A stretch of 6,300 nt of DNA. It comes from Synergistaceae bacterium. Its GTDB lineage: Bacteria; Synergistota; Synergistia; Synergistales; Synergistaceae. A program made the position numbers and the translations under genes. How positions within the stretch are numbered: position 1 is the stretch's first letter; the number at the start of each line of letters is the position of its first letter. The notes beneath the pieces were generated by a model, which worked only from the letters and a program-made list of their open reading frames with translations, did no database searches and was not told the DNA's origin. Positions 1-6,300 of the stretch are shown here, one piece after another. Where the stretch lies: NCBI GenBank assembly GCA_012728505.1, contig JAAYEY010000002.1:1-6300 (forward strand). Reading direction: 5' to 3'.

Positions 1-1295
1 CCATGTTCGCCTGAAAGAGTTCCTCCCATATTAATGACTGTTGGGTATATTTCGTCTTGGACTTTGCGGAGAACTTCATGCCAATCGTCACTATCAGGTC
101 CTATCACAGTGCAGTGCATGTTGCCGTCCCCTGCATGTCCATAGGCGACCCATTCGAGATTTCTTTTCACGCACACTTTTTTAATCTCTTCCAGCAGGTC
201 AGGAACTCGGTCTATTGGTACAACGAGATCCTCTTTTATGTACCGGCTGTAAAAGAAGGAGGTCGCCTCAGGTATGGCTTTTCTGGCCTGCCATATCCTT
301 TCCTTTGTGCTTCTCGTGTCAGCGACGTAGACTTCATATGCTCCGTTTTCTTTTGAAAGCTTACCTATCTTCTCGTACTGTTTATCAAGAACATCCTGGT
401 CGTTTTCTTCAAGCTGGATAATCAGTGCTGCTCCGGCTCCGCTTGCTGGAACAGGATTGTTAAGATATTTTTCAGCTAGTTCCATCGCTTTTCTGTCCAT
501 GAATTCAATAGAGGCGGGTATCAGCCCCCCCTTTTTTATTATCTGCGGCACAAATGCGATAGCAGTTTCAGCATCCGGAAAAGCGGCGATAAGATCTACT
601 GAGTGCTTGGGGAGAGGGAGGAGCTTGAGCACGGCCTTTGTTATTATCGCCAAGATACCCTCAGAACCGGCCATCAAATGGACAAAATCTAATCCGGTGA
701 CGTCCTTGCGCCTCTTTCCTCCGAACCATGTTACCGAACCGTCCGCAAGTACGACCTCTAGGGCAAGTATTTGTGCTCCTGTGGCTCCATATTTAATTAC
801 TTTGTTGCCGCCTGCGTTTTCAGCGATATTTCCTCCTATGTATGAGGCATCTCCGCTGCAAGGGTCTCCGGCGTAAAGAAGGTCATGTTGGGCTGCTAGT
901 TTGCTGATTTCTCCTGTTACTACTCCGGGTTCAACTGTTACTGTCAGGTTTTTTTCGTCAAGCTCTATTATTTTATTCATCTTTTCAAAAGACATTACTA
1001 TGCCGCCAAATGCCGGCAGAGCTCCTCCTGAAAGTCCCGTCCCTGCACCCCTTGGGGTCACGGGTATTCTGTGTGCAGACGCTATTTTCATGATCTTTGA
1101 GACATGAGAGCTGTTTTCAGGGAAGACGAGAGTCTCTGCCATGTGTTCATCCTCATAGGTGGAGGAAGGTACTTCATCGTGTGAATAAGAGATAAGTTTT
1201 TCTCTGTCAGAGGAAACGTTATTTTTTCCAATAGCTGATACCAGCAGCGATAATATATTTTCATCAATTTTGTTGTATGAGAATATTGAGCTCAT
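1..1295 (-). CDS. FAD-linked oxidase, GlcD / D-lactate dehydrogenase family (C-terminus cut by window edge)
   Basis: Reading the minus strand from an ATG at 1295 gives 431 uninterrupted codons that run off the left edge. The family oxidises D-2-hydroxyacids such as glycolate or D-lactate to 2-oxoacids using bound FAD, usually in the cytoplasm or loosely at the membrane. The FAD_binding_4 domain covers about residues 55-190, with the FAD pyrophosphate loop PRGAGTGLSGGALP at 81-94 and GGNIAENAGG at 154-163. The FAD-oxidase C-terminal domain starts near 225 and contains GHAGDGNMH at 386-394, the usual substrate/metal-binding histidine motif, and the start of the conserved SGEHG motif at 428. Family members are about 455-470 residues, so some 30 are missing. 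The exact substrate (glycolate, D-lactate, 2-hydroxyglutarate) cannot be told from sequence alone. A GGGGG Shine-Dalgarno site lies 7 bases before the ATG. The gene diverges from glgB and no functional link to it is evident. Confidence 0.93.
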   Translation of the reverse strand, partial: MSSIFSYNKIDENILSLLVSAIGKNNVSSDREKLISYSHDEVPSSTYEDEHMAETLVFPENSSHVSKIMKIASAHRIPVTPRGAGTGLSGGALPAFGGIVMSFEKMNKIIELDEKNLTVTVEPGVVTGEISKLAAQHDLLYAGDPCSGDASYIGGNIAENAGGNKVIKYGATGAQILALEVVLADGSVTWFGGKRRKDVTGLDFVHLMAGSEGILAIITKAVLKLLPLPKHSVDLIAAFPDAETAIAFVPQIIKKGGLIPASIEFMDRKAMELAEKYLNNPVPASGAGAALIIQLEENDQDVLDKQYEKIGKLSKENGAYEVYVADTRSTKERIWQARKAIPEATSFFYSRYIKEDLVVPIDRVPDLLEEIKKVCVKRNLEWVAYGHAGDGNMHCTVIGPDSDDWHEVLRKVQDEIYPTVINMGGTLSGEH

Positions 1296-1302
1296 ATATA
1301 TA

Positions 1303-1307
1303 CCCCC
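1303..1307 (-). promoter_or_regulatory. Ribosome binding site of the FAD oxidase gene
   Basis: On the minus strand the sequence CGGGGGT precedes the ATG at 1295 by 7 bases. It supports this ATG as the start and gives an N-terminus (MSSIFSYNKI) that leads directly into the family's first helix. No convincing sigma-70 promoter could be placed upstream on this strand. Confidence 0.6.
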
Positions 1308-1350
1308 GAATAATCTAACGTTATTTGGAAAGGATTCTTCTCTTTTCAGC

Positions 1351-1356
1351 TATAAT
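1351..1356 (+). promoter_or_regulatory. Probable -10 box of the glgB-malQ promoter
   Basis: A perfect TATAAT lies in the divergent intergenic region, 16 bases before the glgB Shine-Dalgarno site, so a transcript would start near 1363 with a leader of about 24 bases. The -35 element is poor: TTGGAA at 1325-1330 is the best match but leaves a 20-base spacer. Either the promoter is weak or needs an activator, or the box is fortuitous in AT-rich DNA. Its placement relative to the chosen TTG start supports it. Confidence 0.5.
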
Positions 1357-1371
1357 AGCATTAATGTCAGT

Positions 1372-1380
1372 GAGGGGGTG
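1372..1380 (+). promoter_or_regulatory. Ribosome binding site that fixes the glgB start
   Basis: GAGGGGGTG ends six bases before TTG 1387. The next in-frame ATG (1399) is 18 bases from the end of the site, which is too far. The in-frame GTG at 1378 lies inside the site itself. This favours TTG 1387 over the upstream TTG at 1270, which would overlap the divergent gene and has no such site. Confidence 0.7.
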
Positions 1381-1386
1381 CATCTT

Positions 1387-3318
1387 TTGAAAAAAGGGAT
1401 GGAGAGCAATGTTGTTGGTGGTCTTAGCCTTGCACGCGAAACCGACATCTATCTTTTTCGTGAAGGCAGCCATTGCGGACTTTATAACTTTCTTGGCGCA
1501 CACAGGATGGCTCATGAAGGAAAAGCTGGTGTCCTGTTTGCTGTCTGGGCCCCTAACGCTGCGGAGGTCTCTGTTATGGGAGATTTCAATGCATGGAACA
1601 GAGAAAGCCACAAACTTATGCCAAGATGGGATTCCTCAGGGATATGGGAGGGGTTCGTTTATGACGTGGAGGACTGGTCTTCTTATAAATACTCCATAAC
1701 GACCACTGATGGGGAGAGACTCGACAAAAGTGATCCATTTGCTTTTTTCTGTGAAATACCTCCCAATACTGCTTCAAAGATTTGCCCTGATTCACCTTTC
1801 AAATGGAAGGATAGTGAGTGGCTTTCATCAAGAGCAGAAAAGAACTCGCTTTCTTCGCCTCAGTCTATCTATGAGATCCACGCTGGATCGTGGAGAAGAA
1901 CCGAAGAAGACGAATACCTCTCCTGGCTTGGACTTGCAGAGGAGCTTCCTTCCTATCTTACTGAAAATGGTTTTACACATGTGGAATTCCTTCCTGTGAT
2001 GGAGCACCCTTTTTATGGTTCTTGGGGATACCAGACCACAGGCTATTTTGCTCCCACATCTCGTTACGGTTCACCGGACGACTTCAGAAAACTAATCGAA
2101 TCTCTTCATAAAGCCGGTATAGGAGTGATATTAGACTGGGTGCCTTCTCATTTCCCAGCTGATGCTTTTGCATTGGCAAAATTTGATGGCACAGCCCTTT
2201 ATGAACATGCCGACCCAAGAAAAGGATTCCATCCCGACTGGAAAAGCTGCATATTTAACTACGGAAGGAACGAGGTCAGAAGCTTCCTGCTCTCATCTGC
2301 CCATTTTTGGTTGGATAAATATCACGTAGACGGTATCCGTGTCGATGCAGTTGCTTCAATGCTCTATCTTGATTATTCAAGAAAAAAGGGCGAGTGGATA
2401 CCAAATGTTTTTGGAGGAAACGAAAACATAGAAGCAATAGATTTCCTAAAAAAATTAAACGAAACTATATACATGGACTATCCTGATGTCCAGGTAACGG
2501 CGGAGGAATCGACCTCATGGCCCATGGTATCAAAACCGACTTGGCTTGGAGGTCTTGGCTTTGGTTTTAAGTGGAATATGGGCTGGATGAACGACATCCT
2601 TCAGTACATGTCGAAGGACCCTGTTTTCAGACAATACAACCACAATAAGCTTACATTTGGGATGTGGTACGCATATGCCGAAAGCTTTGTGTTGCCCCTC
2701 TCTCATGATGAGGTTGTTTATGGCAAGGGATCCCTTTGGGGAAAAATGCCTGGGGATAGGTTACAGAAGGCGGCGAACCTCAAGTTACTATTCGGCTGGA
2801 TGATGGGACACCCAGGAAAGAAACTTCTTTTCATGGGGGGAGAGTTTGGCCAGGAAAGAGAGTGGAATCATAGCATCAGCCTTGACTGGCACGTGCTAGA
2901 AGAGGATATCCACAGAGGAGTCCTTCGCTGGTTCAAAGATATAAATAATTTTTACAAAAACACCCCGCAGTTATGGGAGCAGGATTATGATCCCAAGGGT
3001 TTTGAATGGATAGATTGTGGAGATTCGTCCTCAAGCGTGGTTTCTTTCTTGCGCCGTTCTAAAAGTGGTCAGGAAGTAATATTTATAGGCAACTTTACTC
3101 CTGTAGCAAGGTCGAATTACAGGATTGGAGTACCCAGAAACACCGTTTGGACCGAGGTGTTGAACAGCGATTCCTTTATTTACGGTGGATCAAACATAGG
3201 AAATATGGGTGAAATAAAGACAGAAAAGGTATCTTTTCACGGCCGTCAGTATTCAATAGAGGCGACTCTGCCGCCACTTTCTTGTCTTGTTCTTTTGCCT
3301 GAAGAGACAAAGTTATAG
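1387..3318 (+). CDS. glgB: 1,4-alpha-glucan branching enzyme (GH13, GlgB)
   Basis: The 643-residue protein makes alpha-1,6 branches in glycogen by cutting an alpha-1,4 chain and moving it to a C6 hydroxyl, in the cytoplasm. Numbered from TTG 1387, a CBM48 N-terminal domain spans about 30-110 (FAVWAPNAAEVSVMGDFNAW at 51-70). The GH13 barrel follows, with all four conserved regions intact: DWVPSHF (250-256), GIRVDAVASM with nucleophile D320, TAEEST with acid/base E373, and LPLSHDEVVYGKGS with D441. The C-terminal beta domain covers about 540-640. The length matches short bacterial GlgB forms with one CBM48 module. An open frame extends upstream to TTG 1270 and would add 39 residues, but that part overlaps the divergent oxidase gene, spans the TATAAT box and resembles no GlgB N-terminus. 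TTG 1387 has a strong ribosome site, although ATG 1399 is possible. The gene is first in a probable operon with malQ, 27 bp downstream. Confidence 0.96.
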   Translation: MKKGMESNVVGGLSLARETDIYLFREGSHCGLYNFLGAHRMAHEGKAGVLFAVWAPNAAEVSVMGDFNAWNRESHKLMPRWDSSGIWEGFVYDVEDWSSYKYSITTTDGERLDKSDPFAFFCEIPPNTASKICPDSPFKWKDSEWLSSRAEKNSLSSPQSIYEIHAGSWRRTEEDEYLSWLGLAEELPSYLTENGFTHVEFLPVMEHPFYGSWGYQTTGYFAPTSRYGSPDDFRKLIESLHKAGIGVILDWVPSHFPADAFALAKFDGTALYEHADPRKGFHPDWKSCIFNYGRNEVRSFLLSSAHFWLDKYHVDGIRVDAVASMLYLDYSRKKGEWIPNVFGGNENIEAIDFLKKLNETIYMDYPDVQVTAEESTSWPMVSKPTWLGGLGFGFKWNMGWMNDILQYMSKDPVFRQYNHNKLTFGMWYAYAESFVLPLSHDEVVYGKGSLWGKMPGDRLQKAANLKLLFGWMMGHPGKKLLFMGGEFGQEREWNHSISLDWHVLEEDIHRGVLRWFKDINNFYKNTPQLWEQDYDPKGFEWIDCGDSSSSVVSFLRRSKSGQEVIFIGNFTPVARSNYRIGVPRNTVWTEVLNSDSFIYGGSNIGNMGEIKTEKVSFHGRQYSIEATLPPLSCLVLLPEETKL

Positions 3319-3332
3319 ATTTAAGTAAAGGC

Positions 3333-3338
3333 GGAGGT
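3333..3338 (+). promoter_or_regulatory. Ribosome binding site that fixes the malQ TTG start
   Basis: GGAGGT, a near-perfect anti-16S match, lies 7 bases before TTG 3346 in the glgB-malQ gap. The first in-frame ATG is at codon 9, inside the conserved SGILMHLSSLPG motif of the family, so the TTG start is required to keep that motif whole. Confidence 0.85.
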
Positions 3339-3345
3339 AAGATTT

Positions 3346-4896
3346 TTGGATAGAAGAAGTGGAATACTGATGCATCTATCCTCTTTGCCCGGACCATTTG
3401 GGTCAGGAGGACTTGGAAGAAATGCCGAGCGTTTCGCAGATTTTCTTAAAGAATCAGGTTTCAGAGTGTGGCAGGTACTTCCCACTACTCCTACTGACCG
3501 CTCTTCAAATTATTCTCCATATAGTAGCCAATCTGCCTTCGCAGGCAATCAAATCTTCGTAAGCCCTGAGAAACTGGTAGAAGATGGTTTGTTAGAAGAT
3601 GAAGAAGTTGCAAAAATTGAGCACGACGGATTAGAGTGCCGTGCGGATTTCGACCGTTCGACAATACTTATCAAAAGTATGCTAAATCTAGCCTGGCGGC
3701 ACTTAAAAAATGAACCGGAAAAATTCCATGGCCTCCTTGAAGACTATTATTGTTTTATAGAGAGTGAAAAATACTGGCTTCAAGATTATGCTCTTTTTAC
3801 TGTTTTGAAAAAAAAATTTGATGGACTTCCATGGAACAAGTGGCCTCAGGAGTTTGCTCAAAGGGATAAAGAAGCGCTTGAAAACTTCATTGTTCAAAAA
3901 GAGACGTGTGAGGCTGTGGAGTTCATATATTTTGGACAGTATATTCTCTACCGGCAGTGGAAAGCCTTTCACTTATATTGCTCCGAAAAGGATATAAAGC
4001 TGATGGGAGATATTCCCATGTTCGCTGCCCTTGACAGCTCTGACGTCTGGTCAAATCAGAAATATTTTGATCTTGACTATGATGGCTTTCCCAATAAAGT
4101 TGCAGGAGTCCCCCCCGACTATTTTAGCAATAAAGGCCAGAGGTGGGGAAATCCGCTCTACAACTGGGAGAACATGCAAAAGGACGGTTACGGTTGGTGG
4201 GTGTCTAGGTTTAAGAAAGCTCTTGAAAACTTCGACCTGCTCAGGATAGACCATTTTAGAGGGTTTTCTGCATGTTGGGCGATTCCTGTGTGTGAAGAAA
4301 CCGCTGAAAATGGTCAGTGGATCGAAACTCCTGGGAGAGAGCTTCTCGCTGTTCTGGCTGATAAGATCCAAAAAAACGATGCGGCAGAGTTGCCTCTCAT
4401 AGCGGAAGATCTAGGTATCATCACAGACGATGTCAGAGGTCTGATGAATTTGTTTGGCCTTCCCGGAATGAAGGTTCTCCTCTTTGCCTTCAACGATGAT
4501 GTCGCTTCTAATCCATATGCTCCTCACAACCATGTTCCCGGGTCTGTTGTTTATACAGGAACCCATGATAACAATACAGTGAGAGGTTGGTGGGAGAACG
4601 AGTCGGATGAGAGATCAAGGTCTTTAGTGTCACAATACACAGTACGTGAAATAACCAAAGAGAATGTAGCGGAGGTCTTCGCCGTGATGGCGCTCTCATC
4701 CACATCGAAGGTTGCAATTGTCCCGATGCAGGATATACTTGGACTCGGTACAGACTCAAGAATGAACGTTCCCGGAGTGGCTCAGGGTAATTGGCTGTGG
4801 CGTATCGGCATAAAAGATTTCGAAGAATTGATTGGAGCTGATTCAGAGATATCAGCCCGTTTTAAAAAATTAAATTCTCTTTATGGAAGAAGATAG
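3346..4896 (+). CDS. malQ: 4-alpha-glucanotransferase (amylomaltase, GH77, MalQ)
   Basis: The 516-residue protein transfers alpha-1,4-glucan segments between maltooligosaccharides and releases glucose, in the cytoplasm. Its length is typical of bacterial MalQ without extra N-terminal domains. Family landmarks appear in order: SGILMHLSSLPGPFG (5-19), SPYSSQSAFAGN (57-68), GDIPMFAALDSSDVW (221-235), the GVPPDYFSNKGQRWGNPLY loop (254-272), LLRIDHFRGF with nucleophile D302, LIAEDLG with acid/base E354, THDNNT with D408, and LGLGTDSRMNVPG (467-479 region). All three catalytic carboxylates are present. The acceptor-side strand reads LPTTPTD where many homologues have LPLGPTG, a mild divergence in an otherwise standard protein. 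It starts with TTG behind a strong ribosome site. Lying 27 bp after glgB and 18 bp before the next gene, it supplies lengthened chains that GlgB can branch, or recycles the short chains left after glycogen breakdown. Confidence 0.96.
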   Translation: MDRRSGILMHLSSLPGPFGSGGLGRNAERFADFLKESGFRVWQVLPTTPTDRSSNYSPYSSQSAFAGNQIFVSPEKLVEDGLLEDEEVAKIEHDGLECRADFDRSTILIKSMLNLAWRHLKNEPEKFHGLLEDYYCFIESEKYWLQDYALFTVLKKKFDGLPWNKWPQEFAQRDKEALENFIVQKETCEAVEFIYFGQYILYRQWKAFHLYCSEKDIKLMGDIPMFAALDSSDVWSNQKYFDLDYDGFPNKVAGVPPDYFSNKGQRWGNPLYNWENMQKDGYGWWVSRFKKALENFDLLRIDHFRGFSACWAIPVCEETAENGQWIETPGRELLAVLADKIQKNDAAELPLIAEDLGIITDDVRGLMNLFGLPGMKVLLFAFNDDVASNPYAPHNHVPGSVVYTGTHDNNTVRGWWENESDERSRSLVSQYTVREITKENVAEVFAVMALSSTSKVAIVPMQDILGLGTDSRMNVPGVAQGNWLWRIGIKDFEELIGADSEISARFKKLNSLYGRR

Positions 4897-4897
4897 T

Positions 4898-4904
4898 AGA
4901 GGAG
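4898..4904 (+). promoter_or_regulatory. Ribosome binding site of the LTA-synthase-family gene
   Basis: AGAGGAG begins two bases after the malQ stop codon and lies 10 bases before ATG 4915. The site sits wholly in the 18-bp gap, with no room for a separate promoter or terminator, so the gene is probably expressed with malQ. Confidence 0.7.
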
Positions 4905-4914
4905 TTTTTACTGT

Positions 4915-6300
4915 ATGGGGCCCTCAGAATACAAAATTTCCCGCAATAAAAGTAAAAGTGACAATAGGGAACTGATATTTTTCTCATTATTATTTGTGAT
5001 TATTTATGTAAAGTTCTATCTTCTTGAACAGACAGTTTCATCTCATGCCACACGATCCTTTATCTCTGCCGCTTCTTCTGCCGGGATATCTCTCTGTTTC
5101 ACCGTTACAACCTCTATTTTCTGGAGAAAGATAAGAGCTTTTACTGCCCTTACTGTCGATTTTTTACTTTCCCTTCTCGTTGTAACGGACCTTCTGCATC
5201 TTCGTTATTACTCGGATATGTTTACTATGATGAACATCGGTCTTTCCACGCAGGTGGGTGAAATCGCCGATTCTGTCATTGCTCTAATACAGCCCACCGA
5301 TTTTCTCTACTTTTTAGATATTCCGCTTTTTATATTCTTTATATTTCTTTCCGGTAAATTCACGATAGCTCCTTTTTTTAAGAAGGTAACGTTAAAAAGA
5401 CTTATGGTCTCTTTGTTGCTTCTAATTATAGGTATATCTTTAATTTTTTACAGGTTTGAGACTTATGGTAAAAAAGTACCAGGGGTCTTAAGGTCTATGT
5501 GGGACAGGCCTGCAGTCTGTAATAATGTAGGCGCTCTTACGTATCATCTGGCTGATGCCAGAAATGCTGCAGAACATTTTCTTTTTAAGGGATCCCTTTC
5601 AGAAGAAGAGATAGCCGAAGTTAAAAAATTTCTTAACGATAGGAATAACAACAGAACTCCCTCTCGTTTAAGCGGAGTTGCGAAGGGTAAAAATCTTATA
5701 ATCATTCAGGTCGAATCGCTCCAGCAGTTTGTAGTAGGGCTGACAATAAAAGGAGTCGAAGTTACCCCAAACCTCAACAAGTTTATCAAAGAGTCAATTT
5801 ATTTTAGCAGAACATACAACCAGACGTCATCGGGGAATAGTTCAGACGCTGAATTTATTGTCAATACAGGACTTTATCCATCTGCCGCAGGAGTTGCCTA
5901 CACTAAATATGCAGGAAACAAATATGAGGCGCTGCCTAAAGTTCTATCTGAGCAAAGCTATGTGTCATTGGCGCTGCACGGAGATAGACCGGGCTTTTGG
6001 AATAGAAACAGGATGTATCCTTCGATGGGATTTAACCGTTTTATAAGCAAGAAAGATTTTGTTGCGGAAGAGAGTATTGGTTTGGGGCTAAGTGACGGCA
6101 GTTTCTTCAGACAGTCTATAGGTATTCTCGAGGATACGCAAAAACCTTTTTATGCTTTTTTAATAACACTAACAAGCCACTATCCTTATAATTTCAAAGG
6201 TATTTTTACCCAGACGGAACTGGATACAGGGAGCTTAGATGGTACGTTGATGGGCAACTACCTTACGTCAATTAAATACTTTGATAACCACTTTGGGAAA
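4915..6300 (+). CDS. LTA-synthase-family membrane phosphoglycerol transferase / sulfatase-fold protein (C-terminus cut by window edge)
   Basis: From ATG 4915 the frame stays open for 462 codons to the right edge. LtaS-type enzymes move glycerol phosphate from phosphatidylglycerol onto a polymer or sugar outside the membrane. Five hydrophobic helices are visible at about residues 20-38, 50-69, 76-95, 130-147 and 163-180, followed by a linker and an extracytoplasmic sulfatase-fold domain from about 258. Family motifs include IIIQVES (metal-ligand E267), GNSSDAEF (307-314), HGDRPGFWNRNRMY (355-368) and TLTSHYPY (H422). The expected last metal motif (GDH) would lie beyond the edge. In the nucleophile motif, usually GxTSDxE, the threonine is replaced by S309. 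Since sulfatase-fold enzymes can use Ser or Thr, activity is plausible but unproven. The acceptor is unknown: lipoteichoic acid, a glycolipid or a glucan are all possible. The gene follows malQ by 18 bp. Confidence 0.88.
   Translation, partial: MGPSEYKISRNKSKSDNRELIFFSLLFVIIYVKFYLLEQTVSSHATRSFISAASSAGISLCFTVTTSIFWRKIRAFTALTVDFLLSLLVVTDLLHLRYYSDMFTMMNIGLSTQVGEIADSVIALIQPTDFLYFLDIPLFIFFIFLSGKFTIAPFFKKVTLKRLMVSLLLLIIGISLIFYRFETYGKKVPGVLRSMWDRPAVCNNVGALTYHLADARNAAEHFLFKGSLSEEEIAEVKKFLNDRNNNRTPSRLSGVAKGKNLIIIQVESLQQFVVGLTIKGVEVTPNLNKFIKESIYFSRTYNQTSSGNSSDAEFIVNTGLYPSAAGVAYTKYAGNKYEALPKVLSEQSYVSLALHGDRPGFWNRNRMYPSMGFNRFISKKDFVAEESIGLGLSDGSFFRQSIGILEDTQKPFYAFLITLTSHYPYNFKGIFTQTELDTGSLDGTLMGNYLTSIKYFDNHFGK

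Noticed and set aside
57..1107. Several plus-strand open frames of 68-139 codons
   Set aside because: They lie antisense to the FAD oxidase, whose minus-strand frame carries clear family motifs throughout. The plus-strand products resemble nothing known.
1352..1357. TATTAT on the minus strand as a -10 box for the oxidase gene
   Set aside because: It is the complement of the TATAAT region, and no -35-like hexamer lies at 16-18 bases. The nearby CTGACA is only 7 bases away.
1321..1999. Overlapping open frames on both strands inside the first third of glgB
   Set aside because: They are out of frame or antisense to GlgB, whose CBM48 and GH13 motifs run through the region without a break.
3319..3345. 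Possible terminator or promoter between glgB and malQ
   Set aside because: The 27-bp gap holds a ribosome binding site and no inverted repeat with a T-run.
3703..4759. Antisense and out-of-frame open frames of 72-106 codons within malQ
   Set aside because: The in-frame MalQ product has all catalytic motifs, and the alternatives lack ribosome sites and recognisable domains.
5858..6046. 62-codon open frame starting with ATG
   Set aside because: It lies in another frame inside the LtaS-family gene, over conserved motif residues of that protein.
6135..6300. Suspected truncation of the LtaS-family gene by loss of its final metal-binding motif
   Set aside because: The frame is still open at the last base, so the missing GDH motif is explained by the window edge and not by a broken gene.

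Overview
The window is ordinary chromosomal bacterial sequence of moderate, slightly AT-leaning composition, densely packed, with no mobile element, RNA gene or CRISPR array. It holds four protein-coding genes. One is a minus-strand gene that leaves the window on the left. The other three form a tightly spaced plus-strand group that leaves it on the right. I cannot name the organism. Strong Shine-Dalgarno sites, two TTG start codons and an LTA-synthase-type membrane enzyme fit a Firmicute or another anaerobe-type lineage such as Synergistota, but this is a guess.

Left part (1-1295, minus strand): a FAD-linked oxidase of the GlcD / D-lactate dehydrogenase family, complete at its N-terminus and lacking roughly its last 30 residues at the window edge. 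Plus-strand open frames here are only antisense shadows. A 91-bp divergent intergenic region follows. It carries a Shine-Dalgarno site for each direction and a perfect TATAAT box pointing right.

Right part (1387-6300, plus strand): glgB (1,4-alpha-glucan branching enzyme, GH13), then after 27 bp malQ (4-alpha-glucanotransferase, GH77), then after 18 bp an LTA-synthase-family membrane sulfatase-fold enzyme whose end is beyond the window. The spacing, the shared strand and the lack of any terminator-like hairpin between them suggest one transcription unit. GlgB and MalQ act on the same substrates: MalQ lengthens and redistributes alpha-1,4 glucan chains, and GlgB cuts and re-attaches them as alpha-1,6 branches, so together they shape glycogen or a related alpha-glucan in the cytoplasm. 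The third protein has five predicted membrane helices and an extracytoplasmic alkaline-phosphatase/sulfatase-type domain of the phosphoglycerol transferase kind. Its link to glucan metabolism is not obvious.

The most interesting points are a serine in place of the usual nucleophilic threonine in the LtaS-family active site, and the apparent co-transcription of this envelope enzyme with two glucan-remodelling enzymes. I found no clear sign of an entirely new system.
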